This document shows positions 27,542 to 38,122 of a stretch of 64,000 nt of DNA, piece after piece. How positions within the stretch are numbered: position 1 is the stretch's first letter; each line of letters begins with the position of its first letter. A program made the position numbers and the translations under genes. The stretch covers positions 1 to 64,000 of the forward strand of contig JAFUVS010000003.1 in assembly GCA_017471175.1 (NCBI GenBank), read 5' to 3'. The notes below the pieces were generated by a model. It did no database searches. It had not been told where the DNA came from and saw only the letters and a list, made by a program, of their open reading frames with translations. The DNA is from Paludibacteraceae bacterium (GTDB lineage Bacteria; Bacteroidota; Bacteroidia; Bacteroidales; Paludibacteraceae).

Positions 27542-30481
27542 CTATCGAAGCATCGGGGGCGGACCCATCGGAATCTTGTTCGAGCCGGGCGTGTTGCCGG
27601 ACTCAATAGCCTCTTGCATATATCCTGCCATTCCTTTGGCTTTTAGATTACCCATACGGTTGAACTTGTAGGTGAAGGTGAGCATAAAGTAAGTGGGCAG
27701 GGTATTGGCTTTCTGGTAGCGGACGTAGTTCTCGCCGATTGTCTGCACGATGTTCTTCTTCTGGTGCAGTATATCGAAGGCTTTGAGCGAAAGCGTGGCA
27801 TTGTTCCACGTCTTGTCAATCGAGGCATTGAGCAGGATCTCGTTCACATCGGTCAGTCCTGTGTAACCGTAGCGAGCCGTGTAACCGCAGTCGGCGGATA
27901 TGTTCCACGACTTGGGCAGATGCAACTGTATGTCACCCGTAACCGACCAGTCCACCACATTGGTTACCGAATTGGCTGTCAGGTTATTCTCCGTGCGCGA
28001 ATAGCGAACACTTCCCACTACGCCTACATCTACTATATCGTGTGTGAAGCGGAGGGTCAATGTTTCGTTGAGGCGCAGGTTGCCCGTGCGGCTCTCATCG
28101 CCCAGACCGAAGGTGTTTTGGTCAATCCATTTCTCAATCACTGAAGAAGTTCCCTCGCGGCTGATATAGGCAAGACGCTGGTTGAATCCTACTTCGGTGC
28201 GGGTGTGGAACTGCATCATCTTGTTGGCAAAGGGGGTGTTGAACATCAGGTCGGCACTCACGTCCCACGGTATGCCCGAAGCATTGACGGTTTGCTGGTA
28301 GAGTTTGCCGGTTTCGTCATAGATGGAGTTATTGACGAGCGCGTCTTGGGTCACGTTGCCGTGAATGCCGGTCATCAGGCTCCAGAACTTGTCGGCATTG
28401 AACTTGGAGTACATACCGTGGATAGCGTGCTGGAAAGCGGGACGCAGCCCTAAATTACCTACCGTCTCGTTCATCGCATCGGAGTTGTTGCGCACCGGCT
28501 CCATCTGTGTGATGGAGGGTTGGGTATTGGTGCCGCGATAGAAGATGCGTGCAAACTCTTTCTTGCCGAGTTTGTATTTGAGGCGCACGTTCGGACTCCA
28601 GTTCCATGCGTAGATGGTGGTGTCGCGATGAAGGGTGGTGCCGTAGTAGGTCAGGTTGTGCGTCTGTGAGGGGTTGAACTGTGCACCGGCGGTCAAGTCC
28701 AGATTGTCTTTGACGAATCGGTAGTTCAGTCCGACAGCCTCTTGGTAGAAGCGGTTGGTGAGGCGGTTGGAGTAGTCATCGCTAAATTGGTATTCTTTGG
28801 CGGAGAGGTCGTAGTCGTATTGGTCTTTGTTGCTCTCGCGCAGGTTGGTGGCGAACATCAAAGTAGTTTCCAAGAAGTGGTTCTTGCCGTAGATAGGTTC
28901 AACGTATGACGCGCGCAGGCGAAAATTGACAGCATCGCTGCCGGAGTTGGTATATTGGTTAACCTTGGTGCTGTCGCCGAGGTTGTCGAAAGCGTAGGTG
29001 TCGGTCTTGCCTTTGGTGTCGGTGAACTGCACATTGCCGTTGAGTGTCAGCGAGCGTCCTTGGCGGAGGAACTTATGGTTGTAGATGACGCGGAGGCGTG
29101 CGCCTATCTCGTCCGAATTGGAGAACCGATTTTGGTAGCCATCGCTCATCTGCGTGCTGTCTGACAGACGCATATAATTGTACGCCGAGTAGCCGTCCGA
29201 TTGTTTGTTGGTATAGGTGAAGCGGGGTTGAATGATAATCTTGTTGAGCGTATCGATTTGGTATTCTAATTCTAAGCGTGCCTGTACGTCCCATGCTCGG
29301 TTGCGCTTATTGGTGGAGTCCAAATTATGGTAGGTCTCATCGCCCGAATAGCTGTCTTGGGTGGCGGAAGAGGCGGTGGTGTTATACGAGTGGTTGAGTG
29401 TACCATCGCCGCCAAACGCCATAGAGGTAGAGCTGTCGATTTTCTTGAGCTTCTTATAGAGGTCGATATTGGTATTTACGCCGAGGTTCTCGCTCCACGT
29501 GATGCCGGAGTTGTTGCTGCCCGAGAATGAGCCTCTGCCGCGTCCGGAGCGTATATCGTTGGTGTTATTGGCACTACCGATAACAGTGGTTTGGCTTTCG
29601 CCTGCGAGGATATTGGTGAAAACGCCTGCTGTGTAACGGAAATCGTCTTGGAAGAAATGCTTGGTTCGCTCGCCTGCTGTCTTGCCGTATGCGGGGTCGC
29701 CGTAGTTGAACCAGCCTTCGTTTTGCGTGACCATATCGGCACCCGCGCCTACGTTGTAGTTGCCGAATATGCCTTTCTTGCGGTTCTCTTTGAGGGTGAG
29801 GTTGATGATACGTTCCGTTTCGTCGTCCTCAAAGCCGGTCATCTTGGCGGTTTCCGACTTCTCGTCAATGACTTGTATTTTCTCAATCATCTCGGCGGGG
29901 ACGTTCTTGGTGGCGGACTGCACGTCGTCGCCGAAGAATTTCTTGCCGTCAATGCGTACGCCGGTTATCTTCTCGCCGTTGATGGTTACGTTGCCTTCCT
30001 TGTCCACTTCCACGCCGTTCATCTTCTTGAGCAGGTCTTCCACCATAGCGTTTTCGTTGACCTTGTAGGCGGCGGTGTTGTACTCGATGGTGTCGCCTTT
30101 GACAACCATCTCGGCTGCCTGCCCCTTCACATCCACTTCGCCTAAGTTCTGCACCATCTCGCCTAAGCGGACGGCAGGTACGGTAATCACTTTGGCATCG
30201 CCGCCCTTTTTCTTGGTTACTTCTACTACGGCGGACTTTTCTTCAAATCCGATAGCCGAGACGACAATGCGGTATTGTCCTTCCTGCACGCGCTGCAGAT
30301 AATAGACACCGTCAATGTCGGCTTGCGTGCCTTGCACCATAGTAGAGTCTTGGAAAAGCCGTACCGTAGCCAGTTCAACGGGGTCGCCCGACGAGGCGTT
30401 CACCACCTTGCCGGTAACAATGTATTGCGCTGAAGCCATAAGGCTTGACAGTAGGCATAAAATCAGAAGTTTACGTTTCAT
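27542..30481 (-). CDS. Outer-membrane beta-barrel protein with CarboxypepD_reg domain (TonB-receptor-like)
   Basis: The 979-residue protein has a Sec signal (MKRKLLILCLLSSLMASA). An N-terminal carboxypeptidase-regulatory-like Ig domain follows (about 20-110). A plug-like domain comes next (about 110-230), with the typical DLLKKMNGVEVDKEGNVTINGEKI segment. The rest is a long beta-barrel of alternating hydrophobic strands, as in the OMP_b-brl_3 family. These are relatives of TonB-dependent receptors. A SusD partner is absent, so it is not a standard glycan-uptake pair. The Gly/Pro/Met-rich tail is periplasmic or disordered. Confidence 0.88.
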   Translation of the reverse strand: MKRKLLILCLLSSLMASAQYIVTGKVVNASSGDPVELATVRLFQDSTMVQGTQADIDGVYYLQRVQEGQYRIVVSAIGFEEKSAVVEVTKKKGGDAKVITVPAVRLGEMVQNLGEVDVKGQAAEMVVKGDTIEYNTAAYKVNENAMVEDLLKKMNGVEVDKEGNVTINGEKITGVRIDGKKFFGDDVQSATKNVPAEMIEKIQVIDEKSETAKMTGFEDDETERIINLTLKENRKKGIFGNYNVGAGADMVTQNEGWFNYGDPAYGKTAGERTKHFFQDDFRYTAGVFTNILAGESQTTVIGSANNTNDIRSGRGRGSFSGSNNSGITWSENLGVNTNIDLYKKLKKIDSSTSMAFGGDGTLNHSYNTTASSATQDSYSGDETYHNLDSTNKRNRAWDVQARLELEYQIDTLNKIIIQPRFTYTNKQSDGYSAYNYMRLSDSTQMSDGYQNRFSNSDEIGARLRVIYNHKFLRQGRSLTLNGNVQFTDTKGKTDTYAFDNLGDSTKVNQYTNSGSDAVNFRLRASYVEPIYGKNHFLETTLMFATNLRESNKDQYDYDLSAKEYQFSDDYSNRLTNRFYQEAVGLNYRFVKDNLDLTAGAQFNPSQTHNLTYYGTTLHRDTTIYAWNWSPNVRLKYKLGKKEFARIFYRGTNTQPSITQMEPVRNNSDAMNETVGNLGLRPAFQHAIHGMYSKFNADKFWSLMTGIHGNVTQDALVNNSIYDETGKLYQQTVNASGIPWDVSADLMFNTPFANKMMQFHTRTEVGFNQRLAYISREGTSSVIEKWIDQNTFGLGDESRTGNLRLNETLTLRFTHDIVDVGVVGSVRYSRTENNLTANSVTNVVDWSVTGDIQLHLPKSWNISADCGYTARYGYTGLTDVNEILLNASIDKTWNNATLSLKAFDILHQKKNIVQTIGENYVRYQKANTLPTYFMLTFTYKFNRMGNLKAKGMAGYMQEAIESGNTPGSNKIPMGPPPMLR

Positions 30482-30563
30482 AATGGGGTTGAAGTGTTAA
30501 TACGTTTTGTACCGCAATAGAAAAAACAGTTAAATGCCGCAAAAATCGTGCCAAATCGTTTAA

Positions 30564-32429
30564 TTACTTGGTATTCTGCATATCAACCAGCTTGCGGTAG
30601 TAGCCGTTTAGGGCGAGCAGTTCTTCGTGTTTGCCTTGTTCTACGATCTGTCCTTCATGGAGTACGCAGATGAGGTCAGCGTGGCGTATGGTACTCAACC
30701 GATGGGCCACGACCAAGGTGGTGCGGTCCTGCATAAGGTGCTCGAGAGCTTCCTGCACTAATTGTTCGCTTTCCGTGTCAAGTGCCGAGGTGGCTTCGTC
30801 TAAGATGAGTATGGGCGGGTTCTTGAGTATGGCGCGGGCGATGGATATACGTTGCCGCTGTCCGCCGGACAGTCGGCTGCCTCGGTCGCCGATGGTGGTT
30901 TGGTATCCGTCGGGGGTCGCCATAATGAAGTCGTGTGCATTGGCAATCCGTGCGGCTTCTTCCACGGCTTGTTGCCACGTCTTGCCGTCGGGGGCAGGTT
31001 GCGATGTGTCCACGCCGAAAGTGATGTTGTTGTAGAACGTATCGTTGAAAAGGATGGCTTCCTGGTTGACATTGCCCATCAAGGCGCGCAGGTCATACGT
31101 TTGCACATCGCGCAGGTCTTTGCCGTCAATGGTTATCCTGCCTTCCGTTACGTCGTAGAAGCGCGGCAGCAGGTCCGCCATTGTTGTCTTGCCGCTGCCT
31201 GACTGCCCTACGAGAGCAATCATCTTGCCGCGCGGGATGGTCAGCGATATGTCGTTGAGGATGGGACGATCTTTTTGGTAAGCGAACGAAACGTGTTCGT
31301 AGCGTACCTCTTTTTCAAATGTGTTTAAGGGAAGCGGTTGTGTCGGTTCGGCGATGTTCGACTGCGTATTGAGTATGCGGTCGATGCGATCTAAAGAAGC
31401 CAAGCCTCGGCGAACGCTATATGAGGCTTTGCTCAAGTCCTTAAACGGGTTGATGATACTATAGAAAATGACGAGGTAGTAGATGAACGTGGCGGCATCA
31501 ATGGTGGAGTGTTCGCTCAAGATGAGTCCGCCGCCGTACCACAGCAGTACGGCAATCATCACCGTACCGAGGAATTCGCTCACGGGGTGGGCAAGGTAGT
31601 AGCGTCGGTTAATGCGGTTGAATGTGCGACGGGTGGTATCGGCAGCTGCGGCAAAGCGGTTACGTAGTTTCTGCTCAGCGTTGAAGGCTTTTACCACTCT
31701 GAGTCCGCCGAGGGTTTCTTCGATTTGGGTAAGGAGGTCTGCAGTTTGCTCCTGCCCCAATGTGGAGGTGCGCTTGAGCGAGCGACCGATACGACCTATC
31801 AAAAGACCTACAAGCGGCAGTAGAATGAGCACAAAAACAGTCAGTTGCCACGACAGAAAAAAGAGGGTTGTCAGGTAGATAATAATCATCAGCGGGTTCT
31901 TGAAGATGATGTCGAGCGTCGCCATAATAGATGCCTCGACCTCATTCACATCGTTGGTCATACGCGACATCACATCGCCTTTCTTCTCTTCGGTAAAGAA
32001 ACCGATGGGCAGGGAAACGACCTTGTTGTAGAGCATTGTTCTCAAGTCGCGCAGCACGCCCGTGCGGATGGGTACCATATAGAAGTTTGCCAACCAAGCC
32101 GAAAGACACTTGAGAAAAGTGGTCAGTATCAAGAACAAGCCCAAGACGAACAGCACGTATCCGGCACCTTGTACTTCCATCATCTGCTGCAGGTAGAAAT
32201 AGACGTTCCCTTTAACGGCATTCGTTATTTCGCTGAGTGCCATCCCCTCGGTCAAAGGGGTATAGACTGCCTGCGCCTCGCTGATACCAAAGAGTAGTTG
32301 CAAGGCAGGAATAATCGTAGCAAACGAGAATAATGAAAATATAGTGGAAAGCAGGTTGAACAGAAAATTCAGCACCACTTTCCATTTATAAGGTGGTATG
32401 AATCGAGAGAGAAGTCGGATTATATGCAT
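30564..32429 (-). CDS. msbA: ABC exporter, permease-ATPase fusion (MsbA-like)
   Basis: This 621-residue half transporter has six membrane helices in the first ~340 residues. An ATPase domain follows, with Walker A GQSGSGKTT, signature LSGGQRQR and Walker B ILILDEATSALD, then the switch histidine in VVAHRLST. MsbA flips lipid A-core to the periplasmic leaflet. The assignment to MsbA rests on the architecture and on overlap (10 bases) with lpxK, the classic msbA-lpxK pairing. Another lipid or drug exporter role is possible. Confidence 0.8.
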   Translation of the reverse strand: MHIIRLLSRFIPPYKWKVVLNFLFNLLSTIFSLFSFATIIPALQLLFGISEAQAVYTPLTEGMALSEITNAVKGNVYFYLQQMMEVQGAGYVLFVLGLFLILTTFLKCLSAWLANFYMVPIRTGVLRDLRTMLYNKVVSLPIGFFTEEKKGDVMSRMTNDVNEVEASIMATLDIIFKNPLMIIIYLTTLFFLSWQLTVFVLILLPLVGLLIGRIGRSLKRTSTLGQEQTADLLTQIEETLGGLRVVKAFNAEQKLRNRFAAAADTTRRTFNRINRRYYLAHPVSEFLGTVMIAVLLWYGGGLILSEHSTIDAATFIYYLVIFYSIINPFKDLSKASYSVRRGLASLDRIDRILNTQSNIAEPTQPLPLNTFEKEVRYEHVSFAYQKDRPILNDISLTIPRGKMIALVGQSGSGKTTMADLLPRFYDVTEGRITIDGKDLRDVQTYDLRALMGNVNQEAILFNDTFYNNITFGVDTSQPAPDGKTWQQAVEEAARIANAHDFIMATPDGYQTTIGDRGSRLSGGQRQRISIARAILKNPPILILDEATSALDTESEQLVQEALEHLMQDRTTLVVAHRLSTIRHADLICVLHEGQIVEQGKHEELLALNGYYRKLVDMQNTK

Positions 32430-33439
32430 AATTGGAGATAACGGTTGATTTGTTCCAAGAGGTGTTTTTCTTCGCTTATTTGGACATTGATTTCAATGGG
32501 GTAGAGTTTGTCTTTCAGGCTGTCGGGCAGGTCTTGGCTCAAGAGACGCGCATAGTCTTTCTCTGTGGTAAAGACAATATCGGCCGATGCTGCGGCTTGC
32601 TCAATACGCCGCAAATCAGCCGATGTAAAGCGATGATGATCCGCATAGGACAAGTGCGTCAGCGTGCCTTTATCCGTCTGTGTTTTTTGCTTGTCTTCAA
32701 TGTATTGCACCAAGTATTCGGGGTGAGCAATACCTGTCAGCAGAACGGCGCGCTTGTAAGTAGGTAGCGGTTGGTACTGAATATGTGAGAATGACAGAGA
32801 CTGATAGGCGGGTAGTTGCAGCCGATGGGTGATGATACGGCGGTCAATGGCGGACATCGCATCCGGGCATTTGGTCACAACGACTGCATTGGCTTTTTGG
32901 CTTTGGCGTGCAAAGTCGCGCAGTCGCCCGTATGGCAGCAGCCGGTCGTCCGTGTAGAGCCGGTCGGCTGTGGTGAGCAGGATGTAGAAGCCGCACCGCA
33001 AGTTCAGATACTGGTAGGCATCATCCAACAATACCACTTGTATATCGGGACATCGTTTGAGCATTTGCTCAATGCCCTCTATTCTGTTCTTGCAAACGGC
33101 AACGGGGATGTGCGGGAACTTGCGGTGGATCTGCATACACTCATCGCCCAAGTCGTTGGCGGTACTATGGTCGTCGCCCAATACGAAGCCGCAAGAGCGA
33201 CGACGATAGCCGCGTGATAGTACAGCCACCTTGTAGTGCGGACTTAATTGACGAATCAGCCATTCGATATGCGGCGTTTTACCCGTGCCGCCTACTGCCA
33301 GGTTGCCCACGCAGATAGTAGGTATCTTTACCTGCTTGCTATGAAGGATATGTATATCGTACAGCAGGTGTCGAAAACCGATTGCCAGTCCGTACAGCCA
33401 CGATAGCGGGGCTAACAGTATGTTGCCTTTGTTATTCAA
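32420..33439 (-). CDS. lpxK: Tetraacyldisaccharide 4'-kinase
   Basis: LpxK phosphorylates the 4' position of the lipid A precursor at the inner membrane. The 339-residue protein has the family's Walker A in VGNLAVGGTGKTPH (near residue 46). Conserved RGYRRRS, GDE and LLDDAYQYLNL segments follow, with a late TEKDYARL. It lies between sppA and the ABC exporter and overlaps the latter by 10 bases. Confidence 0.95.
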   Translation of the reverse strand: MNNKGNILLAPLSWLYGLAIGFRHLLYDIHILHSKQVKIPTICVGNLAVGGTGKTPHIEWLIRQLSPHYKVAVLSRGYRRRSCGFVLGDDHSTANDLGDECMQIHRKFPHIPVAVCKNRIEGIEQMLKRCPDIQVVLLDDAYQYLNLRCGFYILLTTADRLYTDDRLLPYGRLRDFARQSQKANAVVVTKCPDAMSAIDRRIITHRLQLPAYQSLSFSHIQYQPLPTYKRAVLLTGIAHPEYLVQYIEDKQKTQTDKGTLTHLSYADHHRFTSADLRRIEQAAASADIVFTTEKDYARLLSQDLPDSLKDKLYPIEINVQISEEKHLLEQINRYLQLCI

Positions 33440-33457
33440 GCGAAAAAGACTAAAAGG

Positions 33458-35194
33458 TTAGCGGATAACGGGGAAGTGGGTCAGCGACATCACGCGCGGT
33501 TGTGCGCAGAGAGATTTAAGACGCATCATCATTTTCTCTTCGTCGCTTGTTTGGTCGAAGGCTTCCATCAGTTGGGTGTAGAAGTCTTTGCGAGCGGGAT
33601 AATAAGTCAGTTGGTAGTCGCTGAGTTGAGCCAATTCGGCAGCCTTCTTGACGGCTTCGTTCATACCGCCCAAGTCGTCCACCAAACCGATTTCGATAGC
33701 GTCCTTGCCCAACCATACACGTCCTTCGCCGATGGTTTTGATATGGTCTTGCGAGGTATGTCTTCCTTCAGCGCAGCGGCTTGTAAAGAGGTCATAACCA
33801 CGCTCTACCATCTGCTGCATCATGGCGCGCTCTTCGACGTTCAGCCCTTTGTATTGCGCATTGACTATGAGGTCGGAGTGGCTGTTGGTCTTTATGCCGT
33901 CGATGTCCACACCGATTTTGTTTCGTACCTCACTGACATTAGGAATCAGACCGAAGATACCGATAGAGCCGGTCAGTGTACTCGGCTCGGCATAGATATA
34001 GTCGCTGCCGCAGGAGATATAGTATCCGCCGCTGGCTGCATAGTCGCCCATCGATACCACTACCGGCAAGCCTTTTTCACGCAAGGTCTGTACGGCGTGC
34101 CAGATTTGCTCGCTGGCATCTGCGCTGCCGCCCGGGCTGTTCACACGCAGAACGACTGCCTTGACATCATCTTCTTCGCGTATCTTGCTGATTTCTTTAA
34201 TCATCTTGGTGCCGACAATGCCGTTGCCTTCCGTGTCGGTGATTTCGCCTTCGGCATAGAGAACGGCTATCTTGTTCTTCGACTCGGCTTTCTTTTCAGG
34301 AACGCTTGCCAATGCCGAGGTGGAAATCTTATTGTAGTCCTCCGTGTCGGTCAGGCGAGTGAGCAGTGAGTCAATCTCTTCCGTGTAGATAAGGCGGTCT
34401 GCCAAGCCGTTCTCCACATAGGTCTTGGCAGGTTGCAGCCCCATATAGAGGTCGGCGTAGCGGTTCAGATCTTCTGTGGCGATATGACGGCTTTGCGATA
34501 CGCCTGCCACCATTTCGCTCCACAGCCCGTCCACGTACTGTTTGGTCTGTTGGCGGTCGGCTTCCGACATGCCGGTCAGTATATACGGCTCCACGGCAGA
34601 CTTGAACGTGCCTACCTTGAGGACTTGCATCTCCACGCCGATCTTGTCCAGCACGCGCTTGAAGTACATCTTGTTCGCACTCAATCCGTTCCAGTCAATC
34701 GTTCCCACGGGGTTCAGGTAGAGGCTGTCTGCTACACAGGCTACGTAATAGTTGCTTTGTGTGTAGTTCGATGCGTATGCCACGAGGAACTTGCCCGACT
34801 CCTTGAAGTCTATCAGTGCATCGCGCAGAGCCTTGGCGGAAGCCATACCCATCTGCATCTCGCCGCCTTGAAGCATAATGCCGCGAATCTTGTCGTTCTC
34901 CTTGGCGAGGCGGATGTTGTGCAGCAGGTCGTCCAAGCCCACAATGTCCTCTTTGGTGTAACCGGGAATCTCGTTCATAGCCGAGGCAAACGGGTTGTTG
35001 TCCTGCCCCTGTTCCATCAGAACGCCTTTCATCTTGAGTACATAGACCGAGTTCGGCTCAATGGTAACGCTTGAAGAGAGCATCTTGCCCAACCAGATGC
35101 CCGACAAGACGGAGCATACAATGTAAATCATGATGAAGATAATAATGCCTTTCAGGCACCCGCTTTTCTTGCGCGGTTTTTCTTGATTTTCCAT
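33458..35194 (-). CDS. sppA: Signal peptide peptidase SppA, 67K type
   Basis: A membrane-anchored serine protease that degrades leftover signal peptides. One hydrophobic helix near residues 14-35 is followed by two crotonase-like domains. The catalytic lysine is in KVGTFKSAVEPY and the catalytic serine is Ser388 in YAASGGYYISCG, spread over the two domains as in the long SppA form. The 578-residue length matches. It is upstream of lpxK in the same direction (18 bases). Confidence 0.95.
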   Translation of the reverse strand: MENQEKPRKKSGCLKGIIIFIMIYIVCSVLSGIWLGKMLSSSVTIEPNSVYVLKMKGVLMEQGQDNNPFASAMNEIPGYTKEDIVGLDDLLHNIRLAKENDKIRGIMLQGGEMQMGMASAKALRDALIDFKESGKFLVAYASNYTQSNYYVACVADSLYLNPVGTIDWNGLSANKMYFKRVLDKIGVEMQVLKVGTFKSAVEPYILTGMSEADRQQTKQYVDGLWSEMVAGVSQSRHIATEDLNRYADLYMGLQPAKTYVENGLADRLIYTEEIDSLLTRLTDTEDYNKISTSALASVPEKKAESKNKIAVLYAEGEITDTEGNGIVGTKMIKEISKIREEDDVKAVVLRVNSPGGSADASEQIWHAVQTLREKGLPVVVSMGDYAASGGYYISCGSDYIYAEPSTLTGSIGIFGLIPNVSEVRNKIGVDIDGIKTNSHSDLIVNAQYKGLNVEERAMMQQMVERGYDLFTSRCAEGRHTSQDHIKTIGEGRVWLGKDAIEIGLVDDLGGMNEAVKKAAELAQLSDYQLTYYPARKDFYTQLMEAFDQTSDEEKMMMRLKSLCAQPRVMSLTHFPVIR

Positions 35195-35240
35195 AGTGTT
35201 TTTATGTTTAAGTTATTATTACTCTTTTGTATCTGAACGA

Positions 35241-35840
35241 TTATTCTTTTGTCAGTCGGAACGAGCGGCGGTGATAGGGGGTGATGCCGTATTGCCGTAT
35301 CGCCTCATAGTGGGCGAGGGTAGGGTAGCCCTTGTTGGTATCCCAGTGATATTGCGGATATTCTTCGTGCAGGCGGTTCATATAGTCGTCCCTATAGGTC
35401 TTGGCGAGGACGGACGCTGCTGCTATTGACAGGTACTTCCCGTCGCCTTTTACCACCGTGTCAGCAGGTATGGCAGGAAAGCCGTAGGGTTTCCACTTGT
35501 TGCCGTCCACAATGATATGTTCCGGTCTTACCGACAAACCATCCAAAGCCCGCCGCATAGCTAACAGGGCTGCCTGTAATATATTAATACGGTCTATCTC
35601 CTCTGCCGTCACTTCGCCTATTGCCCACGCTAACGACTCTTCCTCTATCGTCGGACGAAGCGCATAACGTTCGTTTTCCGTCATCTGCTTCGAGTCGTTC
35701 AAGCCTTCCCATGCTGCGCTCAATTTCTCTTCGGGTGGCAAGATGACCGCTGCAGCAAACACGCTGCCCGCCAATGGTCCGCGACCTGCTTCATCGCATC
35801 CCGCCTCTAATACATTCGCTATGTAATAAGCACGCAACAT
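35241..35840 (-). CDS. rnhB: Ribonuclease HII
   Basis: This enzyme removes single ribonucleotides and primer remnants from DNA. The 199-residue protein has the AGCDEAGRGPLAG motif near residue 15, HIIVDGNKW, and ILAKTYRDDYM-like and H-x-W segments, with the GYPTLAH signature late. It complements the RNase HI gene in this window. It lies 7 bases downstream of the BamA-like gene. Confidence 0.96.
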   Translation of the reverse strand: MLRAYYIANVLEAGCDEAGRGPLAGSVFAAAVILPPEEKLSAAWEGLNDSKQMTENERYALRPTIEEESLAWAIGEVTAEEIDRINILQAALLAMRRALDGLSVRPEHIIVDGNKWKPYGFPAIPADTVVKGDGKYLSIAAASVLAKTYRDDYMNRLHEEYPQYHWDTNKGYPTLAHYEAIRQYGITPYHRRSFRLTKE

Positions 35841-35847
35841 ATTGAAA

Positions 35848-38103
35848 TCAAAACGGATAACCTATCGCAAAGTGTACCGCCACATCATCGCTCCAATTCA
35901 GCCGGTTAGAAGCTGTACGCCATTGTTTTTGATCGTAGTATATGCGCGATGGATCGTACAACTTAACCCCAAAATCAACTCGGAAAATAAGGAACTTAAA
36001 GTCCAATCGAACACCCCCGCCATAACTCCATGCAATCTGCTTGTAAAACTCGTTCCACTTGAATGCGCCATACGACTGACTTTCATATTCCCGTATCGTC
36101 CATATATTACCTGCATCGGTGAATAGGGCTAACTCGATGAAGTTCCATACCCGCCAGCGGTACTCCACGCTCAAGTCCAAATGAATATCACCTGCCTGAT
36201 TATCATAGTCTATACGTGTCCCGTCCCCTCTGTAAGCTCCCGGACCTAATGTCCTCGCTATCCAGCCGCGAACGTGGTTACTCCCTCCTGCAAAGTACCG
36301 TTTCTCATAAGGGATGGACAATGAATTGCCATACGGCACAGCCACACCCGCCGCCGCGTGATATACCAGCCTGTGCTTGTCGGTTATAATCTGATTGTAC
36401 GTCCAATTAGCATCCAATTTGACGTACTGCGAAAAAGCCACGTTACCAATCTTATAAATACCGTCTTCCGGCTGTTTGACAAACAGTTTGCTTGCGCCGT
36501 AGAACACATTGCCCGCCGTCTCTGCAAAACCGTAAAAAGTCATATACGAGCGCGTTGGGCGCAACCTGCTATAACCCGAGTACCGGCAACTGTAATTGAT
36601 GGCCTCTATAAAGTGGTTCTCGTACGAATACTTGAGGGGATTCTGATTGGTAATAAAGCGATTGCGGAACTCTTCGCTCACCCACGGCAGATATACGTAA
36701 CTCAGATCGATGAAGTTGAACGTATGCGTCCATCCCTGCGTCAGTTGGGGCAGACGATACCCTAACGAGGCATTGGCTATTGTGCGCGTGAACTCGTCCG
36801 GACGAGTCTGATAGTGGTAGCCTGCAGACACTTTCAAGTGGTTCGAAAAGGCTAACGATGCATTCGCTTTCGCCTCAATGGCCCGTCCGCCGTTCGCACG
36901 CCATTCGTAACTCCCGTTCACCCCTAACTGCAACTCCTCTGCACCCTTGAACAGGTTGCGGTTGATATAGCCCACTCCCGCTGCCACGCCCCAGTCGCCG
37001 TTTGAGTACGTACCTTCCACCTCGGTCGAGATAGCATTCAGTTTGCCCCGCGACATCACCACGTGGCAGTCCAACGAATCCGAACTCACCTCGTCAAATG
37101 TTATCTCAACATATCGCACGATGCCCAACTGGTTCAGCATCTCATACGTCTGTTCCACGCGCCGCTCGTTGTACAGCTCGCCCGGACGTATGCGGCAGTT
37201 ATGACGCAGCGCCGAAGGACGCATCAGTTGCTGACCTACCCACGTGTATTCATACCCCGCACCCTCCTCGCGGTGAAGAAGCGTTGAGTCGGGTACGTAT
37301 GCCGGGTCGTAGTCGGTATGGAAACAAACGCGTCTTATCGTGTATTGCGTGAACAGACGTTTACGGTCCTTCTCGCTCAACTCGTTTATGCTCTTTGCCA
37401 TACGCATCTCCACGTCCACCTGCTTGCCGCCTGCCGTACTGTCTGCTGTATAGCGCAGCACATCCTTGTTCAGATGGTAGTAACCCATTCTCCGCATCCT
37501 TCCCGCTATCCTGCTACGCTCATTGTCCAGTACGGTCGCATCAAAGCAGTCCCCATCACGAATCAACGTTCGCCGCTCGTCCTCCGCTATCGTGCGCAAA
37601 TCCTCCGACCCGGACAAGTCATAACTATGCCGACGAATACGATAAGGCTCACCGGCTTGCACGCGATACGTAACCATCACCTTCTGTTTGGCAAGATACT
37701 CTATGTTCGTATCCACCTCGCACAGGAAGTACCCCTTGCTCTGCATTGCTTTCTTCAACTCCTGTCGGCTCGCTTCGGTTAGTACGGGGTCATACACCTC
37801 CGGTGCTTCACCCATCTTCTTCGCCACGCGCGACCACCAACGGTTGATTTTCTTTGTCGTATCCGTTGATGCCGTGTTGTAAATGTCCAACTGCAGTTTC
37901 CAGAAACCTAAGATCTCCGTGTTATGTGTTTGCTTGAGGTAGCCTTTCAGGTCGCTCGGCTGTATCTCGTGTGTGTCATCTACCACTACGCGCGTCTTGT
38001 ACAGCAAGTGCTTACCCTCCGGGACGAACTTTGCCGTGTGGCACGCCGAAAGCAGCAGCACGCATACCAACATCAGTATGATACGACCATTGCGCATCCC
38101 CAA
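35848..38103 (-). CDS. BamA/TamA-family outer-membrane lipoprotein (TamL-like)
   Basis: The 751-residue protein begins with a lipobox (LLSAC, Cys21), so it is a lipoprotein, unlike BamA itself. POTRA-like segments occupy about residues 30-400, including GELYNERRVEQTYEMLNQLGIVRYVEI. The C-terminal ~350 residues form a Bac_surface_Ag barrel with the FAGGSNHVRGW lid-loop motif, and the last residue is Phe. Lipidated BamA relatives in Bacteroidetes are described as TamL. It probably inserts proteins or lipids at the outer membrane. No tamB-like gene is adjacent. Confidence 0.85.
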   Translation of the reverse strand: MGMRNGRIILMLVCVLLLSACHTAKFVPEGKHLLYKTRVVVDDTHEIQPSDLKGYLKQTHNTEILGFWKLQLDIYNTASTDTTKKINRWWSRVAKKMGEAPEVYDPVLTEASRQELKKAMQSKGYFLCEVDTNIEYLAKQKVMVTYRVQAGEPYRIRRHSYDLSGSEDLRTIAEDERRTLIRDGDCFDATVLDNERSRIAGRMRRMGYYHLNKDVLRYTADSTAGGKQVDVEMRMAKSINELSEKDRKRLFTQYTIRRVCFHTDYDPAYVPDSTLLHREEGAGYEYTWVGQQLMRPSALRHNCRIRPGELYNERRVEQTYEMLNQLGIVRYVEITFDEVSSDSLDCHVVMSRGKLNAISTEVEGTYSNGDWGVAAGVGYINRNLFKGAEELQLGVNGSYEWRANGGRAIEAKANASLAFSNHLKVSAGYHYQTRPDEFTRTIANASLGYRLPQLTQGWTHTFNFIDLSYVYLPWVSEEFRNRFITNQNPLKYSYENHFIEAINYSCRYSGYSRLRPTRSYMTFYGFAETAGNVFYGASKLFVKQPEDGIYKIGNVAFSQYVKLDANWTYNQIITDKHRLVYHAAAGVAVPYGNSLSIPYEKRYFAGGSNHVRGWIARTLGPGAYRGDGTRIDYDNQAGDIHLDLSVEYRWRVWNFIELALFTDAGNIWTIREYESQSYGAFKWNEFYKQIAWSYGGGVRLDFKFLIFRVDFGVKLYDPSRIYYDQKQWRTASNRLNWSDDVAVHFAIGYPF

Positions 38104-38122
38104 AGAATGTAAAAGAGCTGTT

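Noticed and set aside
33476-34369. Long antisense open frame opposite sppA
   Set aside because: It mirrors sppA codons and its translation has no protein-family character. The other strand is a clear SppA.
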